This document shows positions 36,828-45,341 of a stretch of DNA of 64,000 bases, piece after piece. The notes beneath the pieces were generated by a model. That model was given only the letters and a program-made list of their open reading frames with translations. It had not been told where the DNA came from and did no database searches. This DNA comes from Lewinellaceae bacterium. Its GTDB lineage: Bacteria; Bacteroidota; Bacteroidia; Chitinophagales; Saprospiraceae. Numbering within the stretch: the stretch's first letter is position 1; every line of letters begins with the position of its first letter. Position numbers and translations under genes: made by a program. Location of the stretch: positions 186,001-250,000 of the forward strand of contig JADJSY010000083.1 in the NCBI GenBank assembly GCA_016711435.1, in the 5' to 3' direction.

Positions 36828-38210
36828 ATGCAGGTATTTGATGTCATAAAAACGCTGGAAACAGGAGAAATCAGGGATATTCGGATCATTTTGCGTTCCG
36901 ACTGGTTCAATTACCGGGAGGATGTTCGGCAGTTGTTCGAGATTCTTGTGCGTTCGGTCGCTTCCAGACAAGGCGAAATACCCGAAAAGACGGCTATTTT
37001 TAAAAAAATATACCCGGAAAAAGCATTCGACGACCGTTTGCTGCGGCTATTGGGCAGTTGGCTGACCGATGCGATCGAGGATTATATACGCTGGAAATCC
37101 ATTGCCGGAAATCCTGTGGGCAGCTACATGGTACTGGCATCTGCTTACCGCAAAAAGAATTTGCCCGGCCTGTTTCAAAAAAATATCCGGCTCGCTCAGG
37201 AGCGGCTGGACCAGCAGCCCTTCCGCAATGCCGACTATTTGCGGCAGAAACACGATGCGCTGGCGGAAAACTTCCGTTTCGAAGCAGCCACCAAACGCAC
37301 GGAAGCGCTCAACGTACAAGGCATGTCGGATGCCCTGGATGTGTGGTTTTTTGCCCAGAAACTGCGTCAAATCTGCACCGCCTTGTCGCATCAGAACGTA
37401 TTCAAAACGGAATACAAGTTTTCATTGCTTGAAGTTATTCTGGAACAAATAGCGCGCGATAATCTGCTCCAATACCCTGCCATCGATTTGTACTACCATT
37501 GTTACATCGTATTGACTCAACCGGACAACGAGGCGGGTTTTGCCAGGTTTCTGGAAAAAATCGTGCAGCACGGCGCTTGTTTTCCCGAAGAAGAACTGCG
37601 CGACCTGTATGTGCTGGGCTTGAATTTTTGTACCCGCCGCATCAACGAAGGTTCGCAGGCGCATGTGCGGGCCGGTTTTGAATTGTACCGGGCCGGTTTT
37701 GAAAAAAAAGTATTTGTAGTGGATGGCGTTTTGTCGCGGTTCACCTACCGCAATGCCGCTGCGCTGGGTTTGTTGCTGGGCGAACTCGCTTGGGTGCGCG
37801 CCTTTTTGGATGAATTTCGCGCTTTTATTGAGCCGAAATACCGGGACAGCAACTACCATTTCAACCTGGCGCGCTGGGAGTACGAAATGAAAAATTACGA
37901 TGCCGCGCTGTTGTTGCTACAACATTCGGAGTCGGAAGACCTGCTGGCTGCACTGGCCTCGAAGACCCTGGCCGCCAAAATCCTGTTCAATATCGGCGCT
38001 TTCGACGCGCTGCATTCCCACCTCGATGCCATGCAGATTTTCCTGAAACGGCACAAGGAAATCAGTTACCACCGCGCCAATTATGTCAATTTTATCCGCT
38101 TTACCCGAAAACTGGCTTCTGCTACTCCTGACCAAAAAATCGAATTAAGAACTGCGATTCAACAGGAAAAGGCTGTTTCGGAGAAAAAATGGCTGATGGA
38201 AAAGTTATGA
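36828..38210 (+). CDS. Hypothetical all-helical protein, 460 aa
   Basis: I do not recognise a named family. It starts MQVFDVIKTLETGEIRDI and is helical and charged throughout, with no signal peptide or membrane segment. Paired helices such as FHFNLARWEYEMKNYDAALLLLQHSE-like region (YHFNLARWEYE, NYDAALLLLQ) and LAAKILFNIGAFDALHSHLD near residues 345-410 look TPR-like. Similar proteins seem restricted to Saprospiraceae relatives (from memory). It is divergent from the 33032-36640 gene across an AT-rich 130-base gap. Its TGA stop is directly followed by GGGATGAT repeat units. Confidence 0.75.
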   Translation: MQVFDVIKTLETGEIRDIRIILRSDWFNYREDVRQLFEILVRSVASRQGEIPEKTAIFKKIYPEKAFDDRLLRLLGSWLTDAIEDYIRWKSIAGNPVGSYMVLASAYRKKNLPGLFQKNIRLAQERLDQQPFRNADYLRQKHDALAENFRFEAATKRTEALNVQGMSDALDVWFFAQKLRQICTALSHQNVFKTEYKFSLLEVILEQIARDNLLQYPAIDLYYHCYIVLTQPDNEAGFARFLEKIVQHGACFPEEELRDLYVLGLNFCTRRINEGSQAHVRAGFELYRAGFEKKVFVVDGVLSRFTYRNAAALGLLLGELAWVRAFLDEFRAFIEPKYRDSNYHFNLARWEYEMKNYDAALLLLQHSESEDLLAALASKTLAAKILFNIGAFDALHSHLDAMQIFLKRHKEISYHRANYVNFIRFTRKLASATPDQKIELRTAIQQEKAVSEKKWLMEKL

Positions 38211-38312
38211 GGGATGATAAGTGAGGAATGAGGGATGAGGAATGAAACCGAGCGCTGGAATTCCAACATCACGCGCGGGCATTTCATAACTCATAACTCA
38301 TAACTCATCCCT
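38207..38312. repeat. Inverted heptamer array, word GGGATGA / CATAACT, with CCGAGCG core
   Basis: Left: ATGAGGG, ATGATAAGTGAGG, AATGAGG, GATGAGG, AATGAAA. Right: CATAACT x3, CATCCCT. Core: CCGAGCGCTGG ... CCAACATCACGCGCGGGCAT, an altered version of the perfect core at 55273-55301. The left array includes the stop codon of the 36828 gene. Confidence 0.75.
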
Positions 38313-38707
38313 TATTTAGCCCTTACCCGGTTGTTCTTCGCATTGTGCTCCAGTTCCACCAGTCCCAATTCCTCCAGCAAGGGCGGAACATACATGCCGA
38401 AACGCCCGCGGAATCCTTTTTTCAGACCGTACCAGCCACCGACCGGATTTTTCAACGAGCGCCCCCAGGCTTCTACGGTACCCAGTTTGGGCTCTTTGCC
38501 TTCGTCGGCAGCGCCGAGATCCATCCAGTCGCCATGTTCCTCTAACATTGTAATCAGGTCTTCGATACAGCGCAGATCGTAATGTAGGGTGGTGGTGCCG
38601 ACCTTGCAAACAAGTATACCTTTTTCTTCATCGCGGTACATCGTGTACTCCGAGGTGCCGGGCGCTGTTTTCAGTTCCCAGGGATTTTCTTTTGTTCCTT
38701 TTTCCAT
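38312..38707 (-). CDS. Conserved hypothetical protein, 131 aa
   Basis: A compact soluble protein: MEKGTKENPWELKTAPGTSEY, then GILVCKVGTTTLHYDLRCIEDL, EEHGDWMDLGAADE and AWGRSLKNPVGGWYGLKKGFRG (each of the last phrases may be read in halves: WGRSLKNPVGGW, YGLKKGFRGRFG), ending VPPLLEELGLVELEHNAKNNRVRAK-like basic tail (LLEELGLVELEH). I have seen this N-terminal PWELKTAPGTSEY pattern in short bacterial proteins of unknown function (perhaps DUF6855); I cannot assign a role. The start abuts a TTATNNG leader. Confidence 0.8.
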   Translation of the reverse strand: MEKGTKENPWELKTAPGTSEYTMYRDEEKGILVCKVGTTTLHYDLRCIEDLITMLEEHGDWMDLGAADEGKEPKLGTVEAWGRSLKNPVGGWYGLKKGFRGRFGMYVPPLLEELGLVELEHNAKNNRVRAK

Positions 38708-38770
38708 TGTTGGTTATCAGTTATTTGTTATTGGTTATCCGTTTGGTAATGAAGCATTTGTAACAAAATC
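38708..38770 (-). repeat. TTATNNG leader repeat, copy E
   Basis: TTGGTTATCA, GTTATTT, GTTATTG, GTTATCC, GTTTGGTAATGAAGCATTTG, TAACAAAATC. Directly upstream of the 38312-38707 gene. Confidence 0.8.
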
Positions 38771-38813
38771 TGGTGTCTCTGATGGGAAGGCCTTTGCTTT
38801 ATCTGTCAAGGTC

Positions 38814-38847
38814 AAATTCATTCATCATTCATCATTCATCATTCCTT
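38814..38847 (-). repeat. Heptamer array, word ATTCATC / GATGAAT, one-armed
   Basis: ATTCATTC, ATCATTC, ATCATTC, ATCATTCC. On the coding strand of the next gene it reads GGAATGA, TGAATGA, TGAATGA and contains the TGA stop codon at 38839-38841. Confidence 0.8.
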
Positions 38848-39342
38848 ACCAATCTTCTCCGCTTCCATTTTCAAGTCCGCAGCAAAACGATCGAATGAAG
38901 CATCGAAGGGCGGTATGTATTTCGCGTACATCGGAAACATCAGACCGCCGATTTTCTCCATCATGGAAAACGCTACGGTTCCGTCGCCGTTCGGGGTCAG
39001 GGTGTATGTGCGGTTACCTTTGCTATCGCCCCAGACCAGGTTTTTTTCGGGTTCAAATGTTTTTACTTTCAGTTTAAACGTGCGTTTCGGATCCAGTGTC
39101 GATTTTAAGCGGATTTTTTCACCCGGCGCAATATCGCCTTCTATAGAAACGACTGTGGAGTTCCAGCGTTTGTAGTCGGCGGCGTTGGTCAGCAGCGCCC
39201 AGACAAGGGCAGGATCGGCTTTGATGACGGTGCTGACGGACGTTGTTCGGCTGAATGTTTTGCGAATAGTGGTAGCCGGGGTGTTTTGTGCGGAAACAAA
39301 TGTAGGAATTGTCATGAGGAAGAGCATTAAAAATTTTTTCAT
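38839..39342 (-). CDS. Exported SRPBCC (polyketide cyclase-like) protein
   Basis: A 167-residue protein with a signal peptide (KKFLMLFLMTIPTFVSAQ), followed by a START-like domain: SVSTVIKADPALVWALLTNAADYKRWN (in parts: VIKADPALVWALL, DYKRWNSTV), EGDIAPGEKIRLKS, EPEKNLVWGDSK, GDGTVAFSMMEK and a final amphipathic helix. This is the usual Polyketide_cyc2 pattern. Export of such a domain is less common than the cytoplasmic form. Function unknown. It lies downstream of the sigma-factor gene (65 bases), possibly in one transcript. Confidence 0.88.
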   Translation of the reverse strand: MKKFLMLFLMTIPTFVSAQNTPATTIRKTFSRTTSVSTVIKADPALVWALLTNAADYKRWNSTVVSIEGDIAPGEKIRLKSTLDPKRTFKLKVKTFEPEKNLVWGDSKGNRTYTLTPNGDGTVAFSMMEKIGGLMFPMYAKYIPPFDASFDRFAADLKMEAEKIGKE

Positions 39343-39407
39343 GGTTGTGAAATGTTTTATGCTTCGACGGTAGAGCGGAGGGAAATGATAGGGGGAATCC
39401 GTTTTTT

Positions 39408-40193
39408 TTACAAATACCCCTCCATCACCTTCCGGTTATGCTCCAGATGGTGCAACTGCAATGCCGCAGCGCCCGACTCAAACGGGTCGATGCCCCGTAA
39501 CACCTGCATACGCAGGTCGAACAGGTGCTCTTTGTCTCCACTTTCGGCGGCGCGGGCCATATCTATTTTCGCCAGTTCCTCCTGGGCGTTTTGTTTGGGG
39601 TTAAAAATGCCGTTCAGTTCGGTGCACTGGTGGCAGACGCCTTCCTTGTTGATGAGGGCGCAGCGGCGGTCGAACACCTCGATCATTTTACTGCGCGCCG
39701 TGTGGAGATAGTACTTGGTCATGGCTTCGGACAGGGACATGATCTCGGCGATTTCCTTGACTCTAAATTCATACACTTCCTTGAGTAACAGCGCGATCTG
39801 TTGTTCGAGCGGAAGCGATTTGGCAATGCAGGTAAAACAAAACGCAATATGCTCCTGTATCTCGAAATGACCCTGTGGAGCATTCATACGAATATTCATG
39901 GCCTCTTCAAAAAAAGCGCGATTGCCCAGTGCGGCCTGCCTGCAAATGTCGGTACAGTCTTCCGTCCAGCGTTTTTTGAGGCGCAGGTGGTCCTTGGCGA
40001 GGTTGGAGGCGATGGCGAACAACCAGGTTTTCAGGGTAGAATTGCCCTGAAAGGAGGCCTGGTTCTGGCTGGCTTTAAACCAGGTTTCCTGTACAATATC
40101 CTCGGTATCCGCAACGCTGGCGGTGATGCGCAGGATATAGGAGCGCAGTTGGGGCCGGATGGTCTCGAATTCAGTAGTGAAGGTTTCCAGCAT
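39408..40193 (-). CDS. ECF-like RNA polymerase sigma factor with a C-terminal extension
   Basis: A 261-residue protein with sigma region 2 (about 15-75: LRSYILRITASVADTEDIVQETW, quoted as TEDIVQETWFKA) and region 4 (about 130-185: SLPLEQQIALLLKEV, VKEIAEIMSLSEAMTKYYLHTAR-like HTH). About 60 residues follow with a cysteine cluster (CALINKEGVCHQC) and an acidic helix. This longer sigma-70 subtype with CHQC occurs in several Bacteroidota (from memory). The cysteines might bind metal or sense redox; that is inference. No anti-sigma gene is adjacent. Confidence 0.9.
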   Translation of the reverse strand: MLETFTTEFETIRPQLRSYILRITASVADTEDIVQETWFKASQNQASFQGNSTLKTWLFAIASNLAKDHLRLKKRWTEDCTDICRQAALGNRAFFEEAMNIRMNAPQGHFEIQEHIAFCFTCIAKSLPLEQQIALLLKEVYEFRVKEIAEIMSLSEAMTKYYLHTARSKMIEVFDRRCALINKEGVCHQCTELNGIFNPKQNAQEELAKIDMARAAESGDKEHLFDLRMQVLRGIDPFESGAAALQLHHLEHNRKVMEGYL

Positions 40194-40365
40194 TTGAAAG
40201 CACTTTGTCTTGATGTATTATTTAATATCTGTCTGGCAAAGGAAAAAATACATCCATTTGGCAATGTTAAATTTTCAGGCATACATAAGACAATATTCCA
40301 GCATAACTTTGGAGCAGTAAAAAACCAACTTTTCACATATCATCACATCATTCCGCCATGTATCA

Positions 40366-41151
40366 ATGAGATTAAAAGTTGACTGTTTACTCGAATATAA
40401 CGCGCGTTTTGAAACCCCGTTCATTTTACTTTTACGGCTTCACGGTGGATTGTCGCAGTCTGTCGTTTATGAATCCTTAGAAATGACCCCGCAGGTGCCG
40501 ATGACAGAGTATGTGGACCACTATGGCAATTACTGTCACCGGTTCATTGCGCCCGAAGGAAAATTTTCGATCAGTACCAGCGCGTTGGTGGAAACCGAAG
40601 AAAATGCGGAGATGGATACTGACGCAAATTTCACCCTGATCCAGCATCTGCCCGACTATACGCTGATTTACCTGCTGCCCAGCCGCTTTTGCGAATCCGA
40701 CAAATTGAACTGGAAAGCCTTTGAAATTGTGCAGGACTATATGAATGGCTACCAGATGGTAGAGGCCATCCGGCAATGGGTATATGCGCATATCAAATAC
40801 GAATACAATCACAGCACGTCCTCCACTTCGGCATTGGATACCTTGAGCGCCCAGCACGGCGTTTGCCGCGACATGTCGCACCTGGCCATTGCGCTTTGCC
40901 GCAGTATCAATATTCCCGCGCGTTTTGTGACGGGTTATCTGTATCAACTGAAACCCATGGATATGCACGCCTGGTTTGAGGCGTATCTGAATGACAGGTG
41001 GTACACATTTGATGCCACCCAACCATTTGTGACAGGCGGCAGGGTCATTTTAGCGTATGGCAGGGATGCGGCTGACGTTGCTACGGCCACTTATTTTGGC
41101 GATATTCAATTGGAAAACATGAACGTGGTGGTGGAAGTCTCACAAAGTTGA
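40366..41151 (+). CDS. Transglutaminase-like cysteine protease family protein
   Basis: A 261-residue protein with an N-terminal transglut_N-like beta domain (DCLLEYNARFETPFILLLRL; also RFIAPEGKFSIS) and a transglutaminase core. The catalytic triad is visible: Cys in GVCRDMSHLAIALCR, His in MDMHAWFEAYL and Asp in WYTFDATQPF. No signal peptide. Bacterial members are generally peptidases or amidases of unknown substrate. The start at 40366 is tentative; it may be shorter. It is divergent from the sigma-factor gene. Confidence 0.92.
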   Translation: MRLKVDCLLEYNARFETPFILLLRLHGGLSQSVVYESLEMTPQVPMTEYVDHYGNYCHRFIAPEGKFSISTSALVETEENAEMDTDANFTLIQHLPDYTLIYLLPSRFCESDKLNWKAFEIVQDYMNGYQMVEAIRQWVYAHIKYEYNHSTSSTSALDTLSAQHGVCRDMSHLAIALCRSINIPARFVTGYLYQLKPMDMHAWFEAYLNDRWYTFDATQPFVTGGRVILAYGRDAADVATATYFGDIQLENMNVVVEVSQS

Positions 41152-41199
41152 TGGTTTGCATTCCAAACACGAAACACCCTACATCAAACACCTAAAAAA

Positions 41200-41787
41200 A
41201 TGTTTGAATTTACGAAACAGCACCCCGACCAAAGTCCCAATCCCTGGAAAACCCACCGGATCGACGAACCCTACAACAACCCCTGGATCAGGATCACGCA
41301 CCGGGAAGTAACCAATCCTTCGGGCGGGGCGGGCATTTACGGCGTGGTGCATTTTAAAAATGTGGCGACCGGTATTGTGCCGCTCGACCGCGAAGGTTAT
41401 ACCTGGCTGGTCGGACAATACCGCTATACGCTGGAGCAATATTCCTGGGAAATACCAGAAGGCGGCGGCCCGCACGGCACCTCGCCGCTGGAGGCTGCGC
41501 AACGCGAATTGCTGGAAGAAACCGGCATTACTGCCCTGCGCTGGACACCCTTGCTGGAAATGCACACCTCCAACTCTGTAACGGACGAATACGGCGTGGC
41601 CTATGTGGCCCAGGAATTGATCTTCGGCGCTGCATCTCCGGAAGAAACGGAAGACCTGAACCTGCGCCGTCTGCCTTTTGCCGAGGTGGTCGAGATGGTC
41701 ATGGACGGCGAGATTACAGATGCACTTTCCATGATCGCTATTTTGAAAACGAATGAGTGGCTGAGGAGGGGGGAGTTGGTGTTTTAA
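41200..41787 (+). CDS. Nudix hydrolase
   Basis: A 195-residue Nudix-fold enzyme, which cleaves nucleoside diphosphates linked to another group. The Nudix box is GGPHGTSPLEAAQ then RELLEETGI: the REL.EE.GI half is intact, while the first conserved Glu (in GE) is Thr here. Upstream PYNNPWIRITHREV and EYSWEIPEGGG, and downstream EMHTSNSVTDEYGVAYVA, resemble ADP-ribose pyrophosphatase-type members. It starts 48 bases after the transglutaminase gene and ends in GTTTTAA followed by GTTGATGAG repeat units. Confidence 0.92.
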   Translation: MFEFTKQHPDQSPNPWKTHRIDEPYNNPWIRITHREVTNPSGGAGIYGVVHFKNVATGIVPLDREGYTWLVGQYRYTLEQYSWEIPEGGGPHGTSPLEAAQRELLEETGITALRWTPLLEMHTSNSVTDEYGVAYVAQELIFGAASPEETEDLNLRRLPFAEVVEMVMDGEITDALSMIAILKTNEWLRRGELVF

Positions 41788-41909
41788 GTTGATGAGGGTT
41801 GATAAAAGTTGATGAGGGTTGATAATACAGCCGCTCAAAATGGGGAGAACCAACACTTTCAGCGACGATTATCAACTTTTATAAACCTTTTTATCAACCC
41901 TCATCAACC
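41786..41909. repeat. Inverted heptamer array, word GTTGATGAGG / CCTCATCAAC
   Basis: Left: AGTTGATGAGGGTTGATAAA then AGTTGATGAGGGTTGAT. Right: TTATCAACTTTTATAAACC, TTTTTATCAACCCTCATC, AACC. The core holds TACAGCCGCTC, a variant of the TACAGCCACTC core in the next array. It fills the gap between the Nudix gene and the next gene, up to a TACCTTTG box. Confidence 0.85.
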
Positions 41910-41917
41910 TGACGAAA

Positions 41918-41925
41918 TACCTTTG
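41918..41925 (+). promoter_or_regulatory. Candidate -7 box TACCTTTG
   Basis: Exact match to the Bacteroidota -7 consensus TAnnTTTG, 19 bases before the ATG of the 41945 gene. No clear TTG is seen at -33, where the CATCAACC repeat lies. Confidence 0.45.
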
Positions 41926-41944
41926 CAATTTCGCCCTTTTACTT

Positions 41945-42445
41945 ATGGAAAATCACAGCCATACCGACGACCCGACGCCGCCCGATTGTTTTCGGATGGA
42001 GGAACTTGAAATATTTCAATCCTTTGAAAACCAGACACTTGTCGATGTCAATTATTATCTCTGGCTGAACCAGGCGGAAACGGAGGACGGCATTCCGCTT
42101 CGGTTTTTATACGCACTGGAACTGCTGTTTGAATCCAACGAATCGCTGATGCTTTCTTCCGGCGAAGATTCGGCAGCCATCCGACTCATCCATGCCGAAT
42201 CGCTGGTAAACACCGCCCGGCAACTTCAGGAACTGCACGGGAAGGTACTGATTCAGCGGGTATCGGCAGTTGCGCAACCGCTCTGGGAGGGCGTTGCCTG
42301 GAAAGTGCTGGAAGCGATTCATCTTTCCCGCAATGAAGCGGGGTTGTACCACAATGATGCGGTGCTGCTGGATTTTGGGAGCAAAAGGATTCTTGTCAGG
42401 CTGAGTGAACGGGAAGGCTTGGAATTGGAGCCATATCAGGAATGA
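41945..42445 (+). CDS. Hypothetical protein, 166 aa
   Basis: No recognised family. The acidic protein begins MENHSHTDDPTPPDCFRMEEL and has QNQAETEDGIPLRF-like and LYALELLFESNESLML segments, with FQSFENQTLVDVNYYLWLN (quoted as LVDVNYYLWLN) before and VLLDFGSKRILVRLSEREGLEL (quoted as RILVRLSEREG) at the end. The second half resembles a beta-hairpin-ended domain. No signal peptide. Its stop codon (TGA) is in a GGAATGAGG array that continues into the gap. Function unknown. Confidence 0.75.
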   Translation: MENHSHTDDPTPPDCFRMEELEIFQSFENQTLVDVNYYLWLNQAETEDGIPLRFLYALELLFESNESLMLSSGEDSAAIRLIHAESLVNTARQLQELHGKVLIQRVSAVAQPLWEGVAWKVLEAIHLSRNEAGLYHNDAVLLDFGSKRILVRLSEREGLELEPYQE

Positions 42446-42560
42446 GGAATGAGGGATGAGGGAATGATTACAGCCACTCGAAGACGGAACTAGGATTATT
42501 TATTAGAGTGGCTGTATTCATTCCTCATTCCTCAATCCTCATCCTTCTCATCCCTTAAAT
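42438..42560. repeat. Inverted heptamer array, word GGAATGA / TCATTCC, core TACAGCCACTC
   Basis: Left: GGAATGA, GGAATGA, GGGATGA, GGGAATGA, then TTACAGCCACTCG. Right: AGAGTGGCTGTA, then TTCATTCC, TCATTCC, TCAATCC, TCATCCT, TCTCATCCC. Both genes that converge here end inside the array: TGA at 42443-42445 and the complement at 42548-42550. Confidence 0.9.
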
Positions 42561-43540
42561 GGTTCCAAAAAAATCTCCGTTTCAAACAACGGTATCTCCG
42601 TAACCGCCTCAATATCAATCGTTACATTGATGTCGTCCAGCCAGTTATCGCTGCGCAGCGCAAAAAAGAAGGTGCCTTCCAGCGGTGAGTATCGGCGCTG
42701 TACATCGACACTCATGCCCGTTTGCTGCATATAGGCGTTGTAGTTTTCATTTTTGGCAAATTGTTGCCAGTTGTTCCAGTCTACCAAAGCGTAGTCCACG
42801 TCTTCGCCGCCGGTGGTGACCGTCATGTCGATGGCCATGCCGAGTGCAAATGCCGCCAGGGCCGTTTGAGGTTGTATGCCCATGATTTTGACGGCGCCGG
42901 ATTGCAACATCGATTTCAGTTTGTCCGCATCCTGTCGCCGGGCCTCGGTGACCGCCTGTCCGACAGAGATTCGATAAGCCCATTGCAGGGTATTGGGTGG
43001 CAGGGTAAACTGGTAGGCATTCACAGGTTTTTTAGTAAAAAATTTGCTGGCTGCTACGGTCACCTGGCCGCCCAGCGACATCACTTCGGTTTTTTTACCG
43101 GTCTGTACACTGCGTTTGCCTACCCGAAACTGTGGATTCTCACGAATATCCCAGCCCACACGGGTATTCATACGCGCCGATTCTGGACCGGCGGCCGTAC
43201 GGTGCAGGGTGAAGCGGCAAATTTTTTTATTCATTCCAACTTCCTGAAAACGCAGCAGGTAAATGCCGGTTTTGGGAATCGTGATGGTTTTGGTCAGCAC
43301 AGAATCCAGATCGTATGCCCGGAACAAAGGGTAGTCCGGGTATTCGGAAAATTCGACGGCCCTGATTTTTTTGCCGGTCAGCTCTTGTACGTACAGATGC
43401 ACCTGATCGCCTTCGGCGAAAGCGTACAGGTATTCGCTGACGCCTTCAAGCCGGAAGGTCTGATCTGCTACGAACAAAGGAGGTGTTTGGGCAAAAAGCC
43501 CGGCGGGAATGAAGAGCAGGAGGAATAGGATTCTGTTCAT
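42548..43540 (-). CDS. Secreted hypothetical protein, 330 aa
   Basis: Signal peptide MNRILFLLLFIPAGLFAQ. The N-terminal domain (DQVHLYVQELTGKKIRAVEF, TKTITIPKTGIYLLRFQE) looks like a beta-sandwich of the kind found in C-terminal peptidase or CBM-like proteins. The middle and end are unrecognised, with a possible hydrophobic stretch TALAAFALGMAIDMTVTTGG near 215-235. Probably periplasmic or surface. The stop codon is in the neighbouring array, and the start abuts leader copy F. Function unknown. Confidence 0.75.
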   Translation of the reverse strand: MNRILFLLLFIPAGLFAQTPPLFVADQTFRLEGVSEYLYAFAEGDQVHLYVQELTGKKIRAVEFSEYPDYPLFRAYDLDSVLTKTITIPKTGIYLLRFQEVGMNKKICRFTLHRTAAGPESARMNTRVGWDIRENPQFRVGKRSVQTGKKTEVMSLGGQVTVAASKFFTKKPVNAYQFTLPPNTLQWAYRISVGQAVTEARRQDADKLKSMLQSGAVKIMGIQPQTALAAFALGMAIDMTVTTGGEDVDYALVDWNNWQQFAKNENYNAYMQQTGMSVDVQRRYSPLEGTFFFALRSDNWLDDINVTIDIEAVTEIPLFETEIFLEPFKG

Positions 43541-43630
43541 AAGTAGTTATCGGTTATTAGTTATCAGTTATCCGTGTTGATACTTAATCATTTGTAAAGA
43601 ATTTAAGCAAAACTAATTTTGCACACCTAC
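43541..43630 (-). repeat. TTATNNG leader repeat, copy F (fullest tail)
   Basis: AGTTATCG, GTTATTA, GTTATCA, GTTATCC, GTGTTGATACTTAATCA, TTTGTAAAGAATTTAAGC, AAAACTAATTTTGC, ACACCTACTT. On the coding strand it contains the palindrome GCAAAATTAGTTTTGC, which includes TAGTTTTG (a TAnnTTTG -7-like box). Directly upstream of the 42548-43540 gene. Confidence 0.9.
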
Positions 43631-43647
43631 TTATGTAGTAAAAAAAC

Positions 43648-45144
43648 TCATTTCCAGTTTTCAAACCAGTCCGCTATTTTCCGGTCGTTTGACAGGCGCG
43701 GCACCTTGTTTTGCCCACCCAGTTTGCCCTGCGATTTCATATATTCCCGGAAAGCGTCGCGTTTCAGCGCCGTGATTTTCAGGGTGCGCAGGATGCCGCC
43801 TGCAATCAGGTCGTCGTAGTAGATATTTTGTTTGCGCATGGCCACATCCACCAGCATGGCAAAAACCTCCAAATCGGCAGGCGCGTTGTCAAACTCGATA
43901 AACCACTCGTGGTAAGGCAATCCGCCCTGCGGCGGGTTCACCTGCGGCGCTACGGTAAACTCCACAATACGCACACCGGCGGCATTTGCGACCGGCAGCA
44001 GCGATTCCTCCACCTCCTTGCCGATGACGTGTTCGCCAAAAGCAGAGATAAAGTGTTTGACCCGTCCGCTGACAACAATCCGGTAGGGGTTTTTGCTGAC
44101 AAACTGCACCGTGTCGCCGATGTTGTAACCCCAAAGGCCGGCATTGGTGTGCAAAATGACCGCGTAATTCACGCCGATTTCCACATCTTTCAGCCAAAGC
44201 CGGGTGGGAAGATCGTTCATAATTTCATCCGCCGGCACAAATTCAAAAAACATACCGGCGTCTACATTCAGCAGCAGGCCCTGGCTGGGGAAACAGTCCT
44301 GGAATGCGATGAATCCTTCGGAAGCAGGGTAGGTTTCCACACTGTCCACCGGACCGCCCACGAGTTCTTCCAGTTTGGCGCGATACGGTTCAAAATTGAC
44401 ACCGCCGTATACAAACACCGAAAAGTTCGGAAATATTTCCAGGATCGTGCGTTTGCCGGTGCGTTCCAGCAGGCGCTCGTAGTACATCTGCACCCAGGGC
44501 GGAATGCCCGAGATCAGGCGCATATCAGCGTTTTTGGTTTCCTCGACAATCTGTTCCAGTTTTTCCTCCCAGTCTTCAATGCAGTTGGTTTTCCAGGAAG
44601 GCAACTGGTTGGTGCGCAGCCAGCCCGGCACCAGGTGATTGGAAATGCCGCTCAGGCGTCCTGTGGGGATACCCGCCACTTCGTCGAGTTCGGGACTGCC
44701 GGAAAGAAAGATCATTTTACCGTCGAGCCATTGGCCCTTCCCGGTGCGGGCAAAATAGTTGAACACGGCATTGCGGGCCGTTCCGAAGTGCAGCGGCGTA
44801 CTTTCCTTGCTCATCGGGATGTATTTCACGCCGGACGTGGTACCCGATGTTTTAGCCAGATAAGCGGGTTTTCCGGGCCATAACACGTCGCTTTCGCCGT
44901 TTTTAATACGTTCGATATAGCCTTTTAAATCTTCGTAATCCCGAATCGGAATGGCGCTTTTAAAATCCGCATAGCTGCGAATTTCGGAAAAATGGTGGTC
45001 GCGACCAAAGGCGGTGTCGCGCGCTTTTGCAACCAATTGGTACAAAATCTTCTCCTGGCGGGCAATGGCATCCGAGGACCAGCGGTCTATCGAACGGGCG
45101 ATGTTTTGGGCAAACGGGCGAATAAGGAAGGAACGAAACCCCAT
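43648..45144 (-). CDS. GH3 auxin-responsive-promoter family acyl-adenylating enzyme
   Basis: A 498-residue protein of the GH3/LuxE-like adenylate-forming superfamily. It has the ATP-binding motif YLAKTSGTTSGVKYIPMS (about residues 95-112), NFSVFVYGGVNFEPY, YPASEGFIAFQD and GLWGYNIGDTVQF with the TG/D acyl-AMP region and VSGRVKHFISAFGEHVIG at the C-domain hinge. Plant GH3s conjugate amino acids to acyl acids; bacterial members are of unknown substrate. It is followed on the other side by a macro-domain gene in divergent orientation. Length is normal. Confidence 0.94.
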   Translation of the reverse strand: MGFRSFLIRPFAQNIARSIDRWSSDAIARQEKILYQLVAKARDTAFGRDHHFSEIRSYADFKSAIPIRDYEDLKGYIERIKNGESDVLWPGKPAYLAKTSGTTSGVKYIPMSKESTPLHFGTARNAVFNYFARTGKGQWLDGKMIFLSGSPELDEVAGIPTGRLSGISNHLVPGWLRTNQLPSWKTNCIEDWEEKLEQIVEETKNADMRLISGIPPWVQMYYERLLERTGKRTILEIFPNFSVFVYGGVNFEPYRAKLEELVGGPVDSVETYPASEGFIAFQDCFPSQGLLLNVDAGMFFEFVPADEIMNDLPTRLWLKDVEIGVNYAVILHTNAGLWGYNIGDTVQFVSKNPYRIVVSGRVKHFISAFGEHVIGKEVEESLLPVANAAGVRIVEFTVAPQVNPPQGGLPYHEWFIEFDNAPADLEVFAMLVDVAMRKQNIYYDDLIAGGILRTLKITALKRDAFREYMKSQGKLGGQNKVPRLSNDRKIADWFENWK

Positions 45145-45180
45145 GTGGATGGTATTTTTCCGACAAAAGTAGGCCTTCTT

Positions 45181-45213
45181 ATGTTATTGCTTATCCGTTA
45201 TTGGTTATCGGGT
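45181..45213 (-). repeat. TTATNNG leader repeat, copy G (short)
   Basis: GTTATTG, CTTATCC, GTTATTG, GTTATCG, 37 bases upstream of the GH3-family start codon; the conserved tail is missing. Confidence 0.6.
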
Positions 45214-45341
45214 GCATACACCCTGACTTTGAAATGCGAAAACACGTCGATTGTCATTGCTAAAGGTGATACACGTCATTTTTAAGATTTGCCCCTGTCG
45301 GGCATCTTTGAACTGAAAATCAATCATTAAAACAAATTTGT

